The notes beneath the pieces were generated by a model, which saw only the letters and a program-made list of their open reading frames with translations, searched no databases and had not been told where the DNA came from. A stretch of DNA of 64,000 bases from an uncultured Oscillospiraceae bacterium (GTDB lineage Bacteria; Bacillota; Clostridia; Oscillospirales; Oscillospiraceae), in contig CANRFT010000005.1 of the NCBI GenBank assembly GCA_947629955.1, positions 24,456 to 88,455 on the forward strand, read 5' to 3'. Of this stretch, positions 47,151-56,304 are shown in pieces (positions within the stretch are counted from its first letter, which is position 1; the number at the start of each line of letters is the position of its first letter). The translations under genes and the position numbers were made by a program.

Positions 47151-47375
47151 TCAGTCCTCCCCGGCCGCAAAGGGGACCTCGTCCCCGTTCTCCAGCAGGA
47201 GGCTCACCTTCTGCTCCGCCTCGTCCAGCTGTTTCTCACACTGGGCGGCCAGTTTGGCCCCCTCCTCGAACAGCTTCAACGACTGGTCCAGGTCGCAGTC
47301 CCCCTGTTCCAGTTTGGACACGATCTCCTCCAGGCGGCCCATGGCCTGCTCAAAGGTCTGCTTTTTCACCGCCAT
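47151..47375 (-). CDS. xseB: Exodeoxyribonuclease VII small subunit
   Basis: MAVKKQTFEQAMGRLEEIVSKLEQGDCDLDQSLKLFEEGAKLAAQCEKQLDEAEQKV. Confidence 0.95.
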   Translation of the reverse strand: MAVKKQTFEQAMGRLEEIVSKLEQGDCDLDQSLKLFEEGAKLAAQCEKQLDEAEQKVSLLLENGDEVPFAAGED

Positions 47376-48592
47376 GATCTCTCCTCCTTCTCTCTCACTT
47401 CGCAGGACAACACGCCGTCGGAGACGGCCACGTCCAGCCTGTCCCCTTTTTCGGCCTGCCCGACGGAGGACACCACGGTCTTCCCCTTTCGGGCGATGGC
47501 ATAGCCTCTGCCCAGCACCTTCAATGGGCTCAGGGCGTCCAGCCCGGCGGCGGCCTTGGACAGGGCGGCCCGCCGGTCCTTCATCTGCCCGGCGAGGGCG
47601 GACTCCAGCCGGCGGCGCAGGCTGTCGGCGATCAGCCGCCGCTCCTGGATGGGAGCGGCCATGGACCGCAGCACCCGGCTGCCCTTCAGCCGGCCCAACT
47701 CCCGGCGGCCATCCTCCAACCTGCCCCGGATGGACCTGCACAGCCGGTATTTCAGTTCGGCCAGCCGCTCCCCCTGCTCCGCCCGGTCGGGCACCGCAAG
47801 CTCGGCGGCGTTGGAGGGGGTGGACGCCCGCAGGTCCGCCGCGTAGTCGGCGATGGTCACGTCGGGCTCGTGGCCCACGGCGGAGATCACCGGGAGGTTG
47901 GACACGTAGATGGCCCTTGCCACGATCTCCTCGTTGAAGGCCCACAGTTCCTCCATGGAGCCGCCGCCCCGGCCGGTGATGATGAGGTCGATGTCCGCCC
48001 GGTTGTTGATCTCATGGATGGCGGCGGCGATCTCCTCCGCCGCCCCCTCCCCCTGGACCCGGACGGGGACCACCAGCACCTCCGCCAGCGGCCACCGCTG
48101 GCCCAGGACCCGGATCATATCCCGCACCGCCTTCCCGACCGGGGAGGTCACCAGGGCGATCCTGCGGGGGTATTTCGGCAGAGGGGTCTTGTGGTCCTCG
48201 TCAAAGAGGCCCTCCGCCTCCAGGCGGCGGCGCAGGCGCTCGAACGCCTCGTCCAGGGGCCCTCTGCCGTCGGGCAGAAGGTCGGCACAGTAGAGCTGAT
48301 AGGCCCCGTCTCTGGGGAATACGGAGATGTGCCCGAAGGCCACCACCCGCATGCCGTTCTCCGGCCGGAAGCGGAGATGCGCCGCCTCCCCCCGGAACAT
48401 GACGCACTTCAAAACGCCTGTCTCGTCCTTCAGAGAGAAGTAATGATGGCCTGACGGGTAGCGCTTGTAGTTGGAGATCTCCCCCCGGACCAGGATGCTC
48501 TGGAGCAGCAGGTCGTCTTCCATCAGATCCCGGATATACTCGTTCACCTGGCCGACGGTGTAGGTGGGCAGGCTGGACAGATTCAGACTCAT
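47366..48592 (-). CDS. xseA: Exodeoxyribonuclease VII large subunit
   Basis: YTVGQVNEYIRDLMEDDLLLQSILVRGEISNYKRYPSGHHYFSLKDE; IITGRGGGSMEELWAFNEEIVARAIY. Confidence 0.97.
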   Translation of the reverse strand: MSLNLSSLPTYTVGQVNEYIRDLMEDDLLLQSILVRGEISNYKRYPSGHHYFSLKDETGVLKCVMFRGEAAHLRFRPENGMRVVAFGHISVFPRDGAYQLYCADLLPDGRGPLDEAFERLRRRLEAEGLFDEDHKTPLPKYPRRIALVTSPVGKAVRDMIRVLGQRWPLAEVLVVPVRVQGEGAAEEIAAAIHEINNRADIDLIITGRGGGSMEELWAFNEEIVARAIYVSNLPVISAVGHEPDVTIADYAADLRASTPSNAAELAVPDRAEQGERLAELKYRLCRSIRGRLEDGRRELGRLKGSRVLRSMAAPIQERRLIADSLRRRLESALAGQMKDRRAALSKAAAGLDALSPLKVLGRGYAIARKGKTVVSSVGQAEKGDRLDVAVSDGVLSCEVREKEERSWR

Positions 48593-49536
48593 GGCGTCAC
48601 CCCTCTCTCCAGAGCACGGTGGGCCAGGATGGCCACCCCCAGGGCGTTGTCGGTGGAATATCGCGGCTGGGCGAACACCGCGCCGCAGGCCCGCTCCAGG
48701 GCGGCCCTCAATTGCCGGTTGGAGGCCACCCCGCCGGAGCACAGCACCGGCAGGCCGGGATACCGCCTCACGGCCTCCCCCGTGGCCCGGAGGACTACGC
48801 CGATCACCGTATCCAGGGTGAATTTCGCGATGTCGGCGGGGTCCTCTCCCTCCGCCAGCAGCTTTTTCACCTGGTTCTCCATGCCGGACAGGGAGAAGTT
48901 CAGGCTGTTCAGCTTCACCTTGAAGGGTTTGACTGATCCATTCCCCTGGGGATACAGCTCGTCCAGCGCCTTGCCCGCCGGGAAGGGCAGGCCCAGCAGC
49001 ACCCCGGCCCGGTCGATGAGCTGGCCGGCGGAGATGTCAACCGTGCCGCCGATGACCTCCGCCCGGACGGTGTGGCCCTGGGGCTCCACGTGTAATAATT
49101 CGGTGGTGCCGCCGGACAGGTGCCAGGCCAGATGGGGCCTGTCCAGCAGGTCTTCCCGGCCGGCGGACCAGGCCGCGGCGGCGATGTGCCCCTGCTGGTG
49201 GGAGCAGGGATAGAAGGGGACGCCCAGCGCGGCGGCCAGGGACCGGCCCTGGCCCTCCCCCACTAAGAAGCAGGGCATATAGCTGCCCTCCACCTCTCTG
49301 GGCCGGGTGGAGGCCCCCACGGCGGCGATCTCCCCCAGCAGCCCGTCGGCGCGGAGCTGTTCCACCATCAGGTGGAGGCGCTTCACGTGCTGGAACAGGG
49401 CGTCGCTTTGGCGGAGGCCCAGGGCCCCCTCGGGCACGGTGAGCAGCATTCCCCGGTTCTCGCCCGTCTCCCCGTCGAACACGGCGGCGGAGGTGGTGTA
49501 GTTGCTGGTGTCCAGGCCCAGGCAAAGCCGGCACAT
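48589..49536 (-). CDS. Kae1/TsaD-like (O-sialoglycoprotein endopeptidase family) protein
   Basis: MCRLCLGLDTSNYTTSAAVFD; CSHQQGHIAAA; LSGGTTELLHV; CSGGVASNRQLRAAL. Confidence 0.88.
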   Translation of the reverse strand: MCRLCLGLDTSNYTTSAAVFDGETGENRGMLLTVPEGALGLRQSDALFQHVKRLHLMVEQLRADGLLGEIAAVGASTRPREVEGSYMPCFLVGEGQGRSLAAALGVPFYPCSHQQGHIAAAAWSAGREDLLDRPHLAWHLSGGTTELLHVEPQGHTVRAEVIGGTVDISAGQLIDRAGVLLGLPFPAGKALDELYPQGNGSVKPFKVKLNSLNFSLSGMENQVKKLLAEGEDPADIAKFTLDTVIGVVLRATGEAVRRYPGLPVLCSGGVASNRQLRAALERACGAVFAQPRYSTDNALGVAILAHRALERGVTP

Positions 49537-49537
49537 G

Positions 49538-50002
49538 TCAGCCCTCCTCCGGCGGCGCGGGGAAGCTCTCCCGGACAAAGGAGCCCAGGATGCCGTTGAT
49601 GAACTTCACCACATCGTCGTCCACGTAGCCCTTGGCGATCTCCACCGCCTCGTTGATGGCGGCGCCGTTGGGCACGTCGGGCAGGTACAGGATCTCATAT
49701 ACGCACACCCGCAGGATGGCGGCGGCCACCCGGTCGATCCGCTTCAGCCGCCAGCCCTTGGAATACCGGCTGATGATCTCCTCCAGCTCCGCGCCGTGCT
49801 CCTCCACGCCGGTCACCACCCGCGTGATGTACTCCACGGAGCCCTTGTCGGGGAACTCCCCGTACAGGGGCTCCGCCCCGGCCCGGAGGGCAAAGGCCTC
49901 CTCGTTCAGCTCCCGCTCCAGCAGCTCCCCGGCGGGGGTCCCGGTAAATGTCATCTGAAACACCAGGTGCATGGCGATCTCACGGGCTGTAGTCCTGTTC
50001 AT
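49538..50002 (-). CDS. nusB: Transcription antitermination factor NusB
   Basis: MNRTTAREIAMHLVFQMTF; DRVAAAILRVCVYEILYLPDVPNGAAINEAVEIAKGY. Confidence 0.95.
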   Translation of the reverse strand: MNRTTAREIAMHLVFQMTFTGTPAGELLERELNEEAFALRAGAEPLYGEFPDKGSVEYITRVVTGVEEHGAELEEIISRYSKGWRLKRIDRVAAAILRVCVYEILYLPDVPNGAAINEAVEIAKGYVDDDVVKFINGILGSFVRESFPAPPEEG

Positions 50003-50197
50003 ACGCTTCTCCCTTTCCCGGCGCCGGCCGGTCCCATTCATGGGCACAACGACCCATTTTGTATATCCAAATCATTATACACGGTGGACGGGAAAAAGAA
50101 AACCCCTTTTTTGCGGCTCGTCCCATCAAATTTGGACGGGACAAAAAAACAGAGCCGGGTGCTTGCCCGGCTCCGTCTGCGCATACGATCGATCGCC

Positions 50198-50569
50198 CTA
50201 TTTCTGGAACGAAACGCCGCTCACCGTCACATTGACGGCGCTCACGGAGAGCCCGCTGGTGCTCTCCACCGCGCTGAACACGTTCTCCTGCACCGCTTTG
50301 GCCACATCGGTGACGCCGTAGCCGTACCGCACCAGGATGGTCACGTCCACCGTCACGCTCTCGCCGTCCACGGCCAGGCGGATGCCCTTGGCCAGGCTCT
50401 TGCGGTTGTTCACCACGGACGCCGCGTCGCCGTTCAAGGTGGAGCCCAGCGCGCCGACGCCCTCCACATCCAGCGCGGCCGCCCCCGCGATGACGGCCAG
50501 GACCTCCTCAGAGATGCTGATACTGCCCAGATCTTCCCCGTGGGAGATGTATTCCTTGTTGTCGGCCAT
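50198..50569 (-). CDS. Asp23/Gls24 family envelope stress response protein
   Basis: ISEEVLAVIAGAAALDVEGVGAL...VTVDVTILVRYGYGVTDVAKAVQENV. Confidence 0.94.
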   Translation of the reverse strand: MADNKEYISHGEDLGSISISEEVLAVIAGAAALDVEGVGALGSTLNGDAASVVNNRKSLAKGIRLAVDGESVTVDVTILVRYGYGVTDVAKAVQENVFSAVESTSGLSVSAVNVTVSGVSFQK

Positions 50570-50655
50570 ATCGCCTCACGCTCCTTCTCTTGTCCGGGAT
50601 TTGAAGCTATTATAACACCGGCAAACGGAAAATACAATCCCAATTTTTCATCCGC

Positions 50656-51291
50656 TCAGGGCTCCGTCTCAATGATGTGGATGGTCTCGGCGGACAGCCC
50701 CGTCTCCTGCTTGACGATCTCCAGGATCTTGGCGATGTCGGCCTCCGTCAGCCCGCCCTCGGTGGAGGACACCACCACGCTGGCGCTGTCCTGGCTGATG
50801 AAGCACACGCAGTCCCCGTAGCCCTTGGCGGTGACCATATTCTCCACGTTGGCCTCTGACATGGTGTAGGTGGCCATGGCCTGGATGGAGGTGTTGGCGT
50901 CGTCGATGACCTCCTGGGCGGCGCTCTCATCGGCGGCGGCCTGCTGGAGCAATTGCAGGGCGCTGTCTCTGGCCTGCTGCCGGTTGAGCCGCGCCGCGGC
51001 GAAATATCCGGTGGACTGGGCAGGGGCCTGGGACGGCTCCCCGTCCTCCCCGTCGGGCCGGACGGACGGCGCGGCGCTGCCCATGGCGTTCGCCGCCGTG
51101 GTGGCCGTAGGGGCCGCGCTGGCGTCGGTGCCGCTGACCAGCCCCGCCTGGCCCAATACCTTGCCCGTCTCGCTGGCGGCGGGGTCGTCCGCCGTCTGCT
51201 GCTGGTGGTTGTAAGACCAGTTCAGATACACCGCCGCCCCCACGAACAGGACGATGGCCACCACCACCGCGTTGCGTTTCCATACACTCAT
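50656..51291 (-). CDS. spoIIIAH: Stage III sporulation protein AH
   Basis: MSVWKRNAVVVAIVLFVGAAVYLNW; ATYTMSEANVENMVTAKGYGDCVCFI. Confidence 0.93.
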   Translation of the reverse strand: MSVWKRNAVVVAIVLFVGAAVYLNWSYNHQQQTADDPAASETGKVLGQAGLVSGTDASAAPTATTAANAMGSAAPSVRPDGEDGEPSQAPAQSTGYFAAARLNRQQARDSALQLLQQAAADESAAQEVIDDANTSIQAMATYTMSEANVENMVTAKGYGDCVCFISQDSASVVVSSTEGGLTEADIAKILEIVKQETGLSAETIHIIETEP

Positions 51292-51328
51292 TCTGTTTCC
51301 CTCCGTCGTTGATTTGATTGAATGGGAG

Positions 51329-51859
51329 TCATCCTCCCCTGCACACCGTGATGCGGTCCGCGCCCAGCCCCGTCAGGGCGGACACCGCCTGGGTCAGCAG
51401 CAGCCGCACGCCGGGGTCGTCGGCCCCCTGGCACACCACCACCGCCCCCTGAAAGGTGGGATAGTTCTGGGTGAGCTGCACCGTCTCCTCCCCGCTATCC
51501 CCGTCCAGGACAACCGTCTCGGTGGTCCAGGAGCTGCGGCCGCCTTGGTCGGTGACGGTCTCCCGGTCGGCGGCCAGCACCCGCTCCATACCGCTTTTCA
51601 GGGTGAGGGCCACCGTCACCTGCCCCGCCCCCTCCACCCGGGAGAGGACGCCCGACAGCTTCTCCTCCAGCGCGTCCAGATCGAAGCTCTCCTGAGACGG
51701 GGCGGGGCGCTCCGCCGCCTCCTCTGTCCGGTCGATCTTCTGCCCTCCGGTTGGCCACAGCAGGAGCAGCATCCCCGCCGCGATGACGAGGAACACATAT
51801 TTGTACTGGCTGAAAAACCCCTTGAGCTTCGCCGTGTCCGGCCATTTGATCTCCCTCAT
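51329..51859 (-). CDS. spoIIIAG: Stage III sporulation protein AG
   Basis: Position in operon; YKYVFLVIAAGMLLLLWP; LSGVLSRVEGAGQVTVALTLKSG; GAVVVCQGADDPGVRLLLTQAVSALTGLGADRITV. Confidence 0.92.
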   Translation of the reverse strand: MREIKWPDTAKLKGFFSQYKYVFLVIAAGMLLLLWPTGGQKIDRTEEAAERPAPSQESFDLDALEEKLSGVLSRVEGAGQVTVALTLKSGMERVLAADRETVTDQGGRSSWTTETVVLDGDSGEETVQLTQNYPTFQGAVVVCQGADDPGVRLLLTQAVSALTGLGADRITVCRGG

Positions 51860-52344
51860 GGTGAACTCTCCCCAAAGTATTGACGCGCGGCGGGGACGCC
51901 CAGCTCCTCCTCCAGCGCCCGGCTGAGGGCCTCCCGCTGGGCCGCCGTCCAATCCCCCCGGGCGGTGACCGCCCAGGGACACAGTGTGCCGTTGTCATCA
52001 TAGCCGATGGTCACCTCCGCCTGGCAGGAGACGCCCAGCTCCGCCGCCTTGTCCACAATATATGCGGCTGTCCGCTCCGCTATGATGGTTTTGTACCGCT
52101 CCTCGCTCTCCTCCGCCAGCGCCTGCTCATAGGAATCCAGCTCCCCCCGGTAATCCGCCAGGGCGCCGGTGAGTTTCCCCACGTCCAGCTTCGCCACGGG
52201 GCCCACCGCGACCAGCAGCAGGGCCAGTCCCCCCGCCAGGTGGCAGGCCTTCTTCCCCGCCCCGTCGGGGACGAGCCCCTCCAGCAGCGCCAGCGCCATG
52301 GCGGCGCAGGTGACCGCCATGATCCAGTCCCTCAGCCAGTCCAT
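51856..52344 (-). CDS. spoIIIAF: Stage III sporulation protein AF
   Basis: MDWLRDWIMAVTCAAMALALLEGLVPDGAGKKACHLAGGLALLLVAVGPV. Confidence 0.85.
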   Translation of the reverse strand: MDWLRDWIMAVTCAAMALALLEGLVPDGAGKKACHLAGGLALLLVAVGPVAKLDVGKLTGALADYRGELDSYEQALAEESEERYKTIIAERTAAYIVDKAAELGVSCQAEVTIGYDDNGTLCPWAVTARGDWTAAQREALSRALEEELGVPAARQYFGESSP

Positions 52345-53450
52345 CACAGTGACGCCGCCGACAGGGAGGACACCAGCGCGATGAGCAGCAGCAGGCAGCA
52401 AGCCCCCGTCATCCCCAGAATGAGGCCGAAGGCGCTCCCCAGCTGCTCCACCAGGGCGTGGACCCTCCCCTGGCCCACCGCGGAGGCCAGCGCCGCCACC
52501 ACCTTATAGGCCAGATAGTGGACCGCCAGCTCCAGCGTGGGGAGCAGACAGATGGCCAGCACCGTGATCATTCCGAACACCCCCACCGTCCCCTTCAGGA
52601 CCCCCGCCGAGGCCAGCACCGTCTCCGCCGCCTCGGACAAAATGCCGCCCACCACCGGGATGGCCCCGGAGATGGCGAATTTGGCCGCCTTTACGGAGGC
52701 GGCGTCCGCCGTCCCGGCGATGACCCCGCTGGCGGTGAGATAGCCCACAAAGGCCAGCATCACGGCGGTCAGCACCGTGGTGACCACCCATTTCAGCAGG
52801 GCGGCCAGCCGTTTCAATCCCTCGTTGCCCACCGCCGCCCAGGCCACCGACGCGGCGATGTACCCGTACAGCGCCGGCACCAGCAGCCCGTCGATGAGAT
52901 TCATCAGCACATCGGAGAACAGCACCGCCGCCATCTGCCGGGCCGCCGCCCCGGTGATAGCCCCGGTGGCCGCCGTCACCGCCGCCACGGCGGGCAGCAG
53001 CACATTGGCGAAGGAGCGCATGTCGTCCAGCGCCCCGGCCCCCATGCCCATCAGGGAGTTGACGTCCGCTACCGCCACCGCCGTCACCGCCAGGGCGCCG
53101 GCCAGGGTCACGGCGGGGCCGCCTCTCTGGCCCACCCCCTCCCGGACCGTGTCCGCCAGGCCCACCAGCAGCAGGATGGCCAGCAGGATCACCCCGGAGC
53201 GCACCGCCCGGCGGACGATTCCGTGGATCTCCCGGCTGCCGGTGTCCAGCAGGGTCTCGATCCCCTCGTCCAGGCCAATGCCGTAGTCCACGTCGGAGCC
53301 GCTGTCCTCCGCCGCCCGCTCCAGCTCGTCCACGTCGATGATGGGCTCCTCCAGCGCGCTGTCCTCCACCGCCGCCGCCCGGACGGGCACCACCAGCAGA
53401 GGCAGGCACAGAAGGGCCAGGATCAGCGTAATGATCCGCGATTTTCTCAT
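52344..53450 (-). CDS. spoIIIAE: Stage III sporulation protein AE
   Basis: Polytopic; MAAVLFSDVLMNLIDGLLVPALYGYIAASVA; GAIPVVGGILSEAAETVLASAGVLKGTVGVFG. Confidence 0.94.
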   Translation of the reverse strand: MRKSRIITLILALLCLPLLVVPVRAAAVEDSALEEPIIDVDELERAAEDSGSDVDYGIGLDEGIETLLDTGSREIHGIVRRAVRSGVILLAILLLVGLADTVREGVGQRGGPAVTLAGALAVTAVAVADVNSLMGMGAGALDDMRSFANVLLPAVAAVTAATGAITGAAARQMAAVLFSDVLMNLIDGLLVPALYGYIAASVAWAAVGNEGLKRLAALLKWVVTTVLTAVMLAFVGYLTASGVIAGTADAASVKAAKFAISGAIPVVGGILSEAAETVLASAGVLKGTVGVFGMITVLAICLLPTLELAVHYLAYKVVAALASAVGQGRVHALVEQLGSAFGLILGMTGACCLLLLIALVSSLSAASL

Positions 53451-53460
53451 GGCCCCGCCC

Positions 53461-53847
53461 TCACAGCAGGCTGGTCAGCAGATCCAGCGCCGCCGACATC
53501 AGCGGCAGGGCCGCCGCCAGGGCCAGAGCCGTTCCGGCCAGCTCCACCGCCGCGGCCAGGGCCCCCTCCTGGGCGTCCTTGCAGAAGGCCGCCGCCAGAT
53601 GGGTGACCACGGCGATCCCCGCCGTCTTGACCACCGGCTCCAGCACCGCCGGCGACAGGCCCCCCGTCTCGGCCAGCTTGTCCAGGAAGGCCACCGCCGA
53701 AGACAGCGCCCCGGTGCAGAAGAGCGCCACCAGCGCCCCGGTACACAGGCCCAGGGCCAGGGCGATCTCCGGGACCTGCCTGCGGATCACCACGGCGCAG
53801 ATGGCCGCGATGACCGCCGCCGCCCCCACCCGTACCGCGTCGTTCAC
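53461..53847 (-). CDS. spoIIIAD: Stage III sporulation protein AD
   Basis: Operon position; four-TM small protein; VVTHLAAAFCKDAQEGALAAAVELAGTALALAAALPLM. Confidence 0.92.
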   Translation of the reverse strand: MNDAVRVGAAAVIAAICAVVIRRQVPEIALALGLCTGALVALFCTGALSSAVAFLDKLAETGGLSPAVLEPVVKTAGIAVVTHLAAAFCKDAQEGALAAAVELAGTALALAAALPLMSAALDLLTSLL

Positions 53848-54038
53848 AGCCCGAACAGGTCCTTGACCAGGTCGAACAGGTCGCTGATCTGCTGGACCAC
53901 CAGCATCAGCACCACCACCAGTCCCACCAGCGTGGTCATGGTGGCCATCTCCTCCCGGCCGGAGCGGGACAGCACCTGGTTGAGCACCGACACCAGGATG
54001 CCGATGGCGGCGATGCGGAAGATCAAGTCCACGTTCAA
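53844..54038 (-). CDS. spoIIIAC: Stage III sporulation protein AC
   Basis: MNVDLIFRIAAIGILVSVLNQVLSRSGREEMATMTTLVGLVVVLMLVVQQISDLFDLV. Confidence 0.95.
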   Translation of the reverse strand: MNVDLIFRIAAIGILVSVLNQVLSRSGREEMATMTTLVGLVVVLMLVVQQISDLFDLVKDLFGL

Positions 54039-54084
54039 AGAAACGTCCCCTCTCTTATGTAATGTGTTTTCACTTTACAACTAT

Positions 54085-54597
54085 CTATAGCAGCAGGATC
54101 ACCAGCAGCAGGCCGCCGCTGACCCCCAAAATGCCGTACAACCTGCCCAGCCGCTCCCGGCGCTCCCGGGCCAGCTCCAGCTGCGCCCCCAAACGGGCCG
54201 CCGTCCGCTCCAGAGCCTGCCGCTGGCTGTCGCCGTCGTACCGGCCCAGGACCGCGCCCAGCTCCTCCAGAAGGCTGGCGTCCTCCCGTTCCAGGCAGAG
54301 CCGTGCGGCGCTCAGGGACTCCGTCCACACCTCCCGGAAGGGCCGCCCGCGCATCGCCGCCGCCTCCCCCGCGCACAGCCGAAAGAACCGCGCCACCCGG
54401 CCTGACGCCCCCTCCGCCGCCCGCTCCAACGCCTCGGGCAAGGGGGCCAGACGCCAGCCCAACTCCCGCTGGAGCGTTTCCACGGCGCGCTCCAGCTCCC
54501 GCAGATCGTTCACCCGGCCGGCCAGACGGTCCACCGCCGCCAGACCCAGGCCCAGCCCGCCCAGGGCCAGCAGCGCCGCCCCCAGCAGCCGGATCAT
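54085..54597 (-). CDS. spoIIIAB: Stage III sporulation protein AB
   Basis: MIRLLGAALLALGGLGLGLAAVDRLAGRVNDLRELERAVETLQRELGW; C-terminal TM. Confidence 0.9.
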   Translation of the reverse strand: MIRLLGAALLALGGLGLGLAAVDRLAGRVNDLRELERAVETLQRELGWRLAPLPEALERAAEGASGRVARFFRLCAGEAAAMRGRPFREVWTESLSAARLCLEREDASLLEELGAVLGRYDGDSQRQALERTAARLGAQLELARERRERLGRLYGILGVSGGLLLVILLL

Positions 54598-55496
54598 GGC
54601 AGCGCCTCCACCCGCACAGTCCGCGTGCAACCCACTCGCTCGATGACCGCCAGGCGGCGGAACACATGGGCCTCCAGCAGCGCCCGGTAGACCGGCCTCT
54701 GTTGTAAAGCATTTATACTTGCTCCGTGCGCTGTGGCAATCAGCTCCACCCCGCACCCCGCCGCCTGGATGACGGACCGCACGTCCTCGGGATCGGTGAT
54801 CTCGTCGGCGGCCAGCACCTGGGGGTTCATCCCCCGGAGCAGGATGGATAATCCCTCCGCTTTGGGGCAGCCGTCCATCACGTCGGTGTGGCGGCCCACG
54901 TCCAGCTGGGACTCCCCCCGCCACAGGGCGGCGATCTCCCCCCGCTCGTCGGCCACCCCCACCCGGTGGGGGGCGATGCCCTCCCCGTCGGACAGGGCGC
55001 GGATCAGGTCCCGGAGCAGGGTGGTCTTGCCCGCCCCCGGCGGGGCCAGGATCAGGGTGCTGACGAACCGCCCGTCCTCCGTCAGGTCGGGCAGCAGCTT
55101 GACAGCCTGTCCCCTGACCTGCCGGGCCACACGGATGCTCAGGGACGACAGCTCCCGCAGGGTGACGATCTCCCCGTCCCGGCACACCGCCGTGCCGCAG
55201 AGGCCGATCCGGTGGCCGCCCCGGAGAGTCACGAATCCCTTGCGTACCTTGTCCAGGGCCGTGTGGGCCGACGCCTGGGTGGCGTTCTCCAGGGTCTGGC
55301 GCAGGTGGTCCTCGGTGACGACGGGCCCGCCCGTCTCCCGCTCCCCCTCCGGCAGCAGGACGGTCATGGGAAAGCCCTGGCGGAGACGGAACTCCTCCGC
55401 GCCCTCCAGCCGCCCCTCCCCAAGCGCCGCAAGCCCGTCCAGCAGAGGCCGGGGCAGTGAGGCCGCCGCCTGCCTCCATGGCGCTCGCCTGTCCAT
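54594..55496 (-). CDS. spoIIIAA: Stage III sporulation protein AA (ATPase)
   Basis: FRLRQGFPMTVL; ILAPPGAGKTTLLRDLIRALS; QVLAADEITDPEDVRSV. Confidence 0.95.
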   Translation of the reverse strand: MDRRAPWRQAAASLPRPLLDGLAALGEGRLEGAEEFRLRQGFPMTVLLPEGERETGGPVVTEDHLRQTLENATQASAHTALDKVRKGFVTLRGGHRIGLCGTAVCRDGEIVTLRELSSLSIRVARQVRGQAVKLLPDLTEDGRFVSTLILAPPGAGKTTLLRDLIRALSDGEGIAPHRVGVADERGEIAALWRGESQLDVGRHTDVMDGCPKAEGLSILLRGMNPQVLAADEITDPEDVRSVIQAAGCGVELIATAHGASINALQQRPVYRALLEAHVFRRLAVIERVGCTRTVRVEALP

Positions 55497-55561
55497 GTCG
55501 CCGCCCCCTTTCTGCAATGACTATATGAGGGCCCGTCCCACTTTATGACCGGCCGGCGGTA

Positions 55562-55597
55562 TTTGCAGTTTTGTTACAATCAATTGCTGACTTCGTT
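55562..55597 (+). promoter_or_regulatory. Candidate response-regulator box A upstream of the two-component operon
   Basis: tttgcagttttgttacaatcaattgctgacttcgtt; -10 tatact at 55610-55615 preceded by tgc. Confidence 0.5.
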
Positions 55598-55644
55598 ACG
55601 TTTTTGTGCTATACTTCTCCCAGAAACAGCAAAGGAGAACGGCT

Positions 55645-56304
55645 ATGGCACATATTCTCATCGTGGAGGACGAGGAACATATCGCCCGGATGATCGAGGC
55701 CACTCTGGCCCTGGGCAGCCACACCAGCCAGTGGTGCGGCAACGGCGGCGACGCGCCCGCCCTCATCGAAAGGGGCGGCTTCGACCTGGTGCTGCTGGAC
55801 GTGATGCTCCCCGGCCTGGACGGCTTCGCCGTCATGGAGCGCATCCAGGGGATGAACATCCCCGTCATCTTCCTGTCCGCCATGCAGGAGGTGGCCGACA
55901 AGGTCCGGGGCCTGCGGCTGGGGGCGGAGGACTACATCTCTAAGCCCTTTGAGCCCCTGGAGCTGCTGGCCCGGATCGACGTGGTCCTCCGCCGCCGGGG
56001 CCGGGGGCAGGATGTGCTGGAGTACGGCCCCATCCGGCAGGACCTGGGCAGCCACACCGTCACCCTGGACGGGGAGCCGGTGGCCCTCTCCCCCAAGGAG
56101 TTCGATCTGCTGAAGGTGTTCCTCCAGCACCAGAACCTGGCCCTCAGCCGGGACAGGCTGCTGTCCATGGTGTGGGGGTATGAGTTCGCCGGGGAGAGCC
56201 GCACGGTGGACATCCACGTCCAGCGGCTGCGCCAGAAGCTGGGGCTCACTGACAGGCTGGTCACCCTCACAAGAGTAGGTTACCGGCTGGAGAGATATCA
56301 ATGA
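55645..56304 (+). CDS. OmpR/PhoB-family response regulator
   Basis: MAHILIVEDEEHIARMIEATLALGSH...DLVLLDVMLPGLDGF; winged-helix C-terminus. Confidence 0.95.
   Translation: MAHILIVEDEEHIARMIEATLALGSHTSQWCGNGGDAPALIERGGFDLVLLDVMLPGLDGFAVMERIQGMNIPVIFLSAMQEVADKVRGLRLGAEDYISKPFEPLELLARIDVVLRRRGRGQDVLEYGPIRQDLGSHTVTLDGEPVALSPKEFDLLKVFLQHQNLALSRDRLLSMVWGYEFAGESRTVDIHVQRLRQKLGLTDRLVTLTRVGYRLERYQ

Noticed and set aside
48589-49536. Calling the Kae1-family protein canonical tsaD
   Set aside because: It has ASKHA motifs but reads as the shorter Firmicutes paralogue (CSHQQGH rather than typical TsaD context), so no symbol was assigned.
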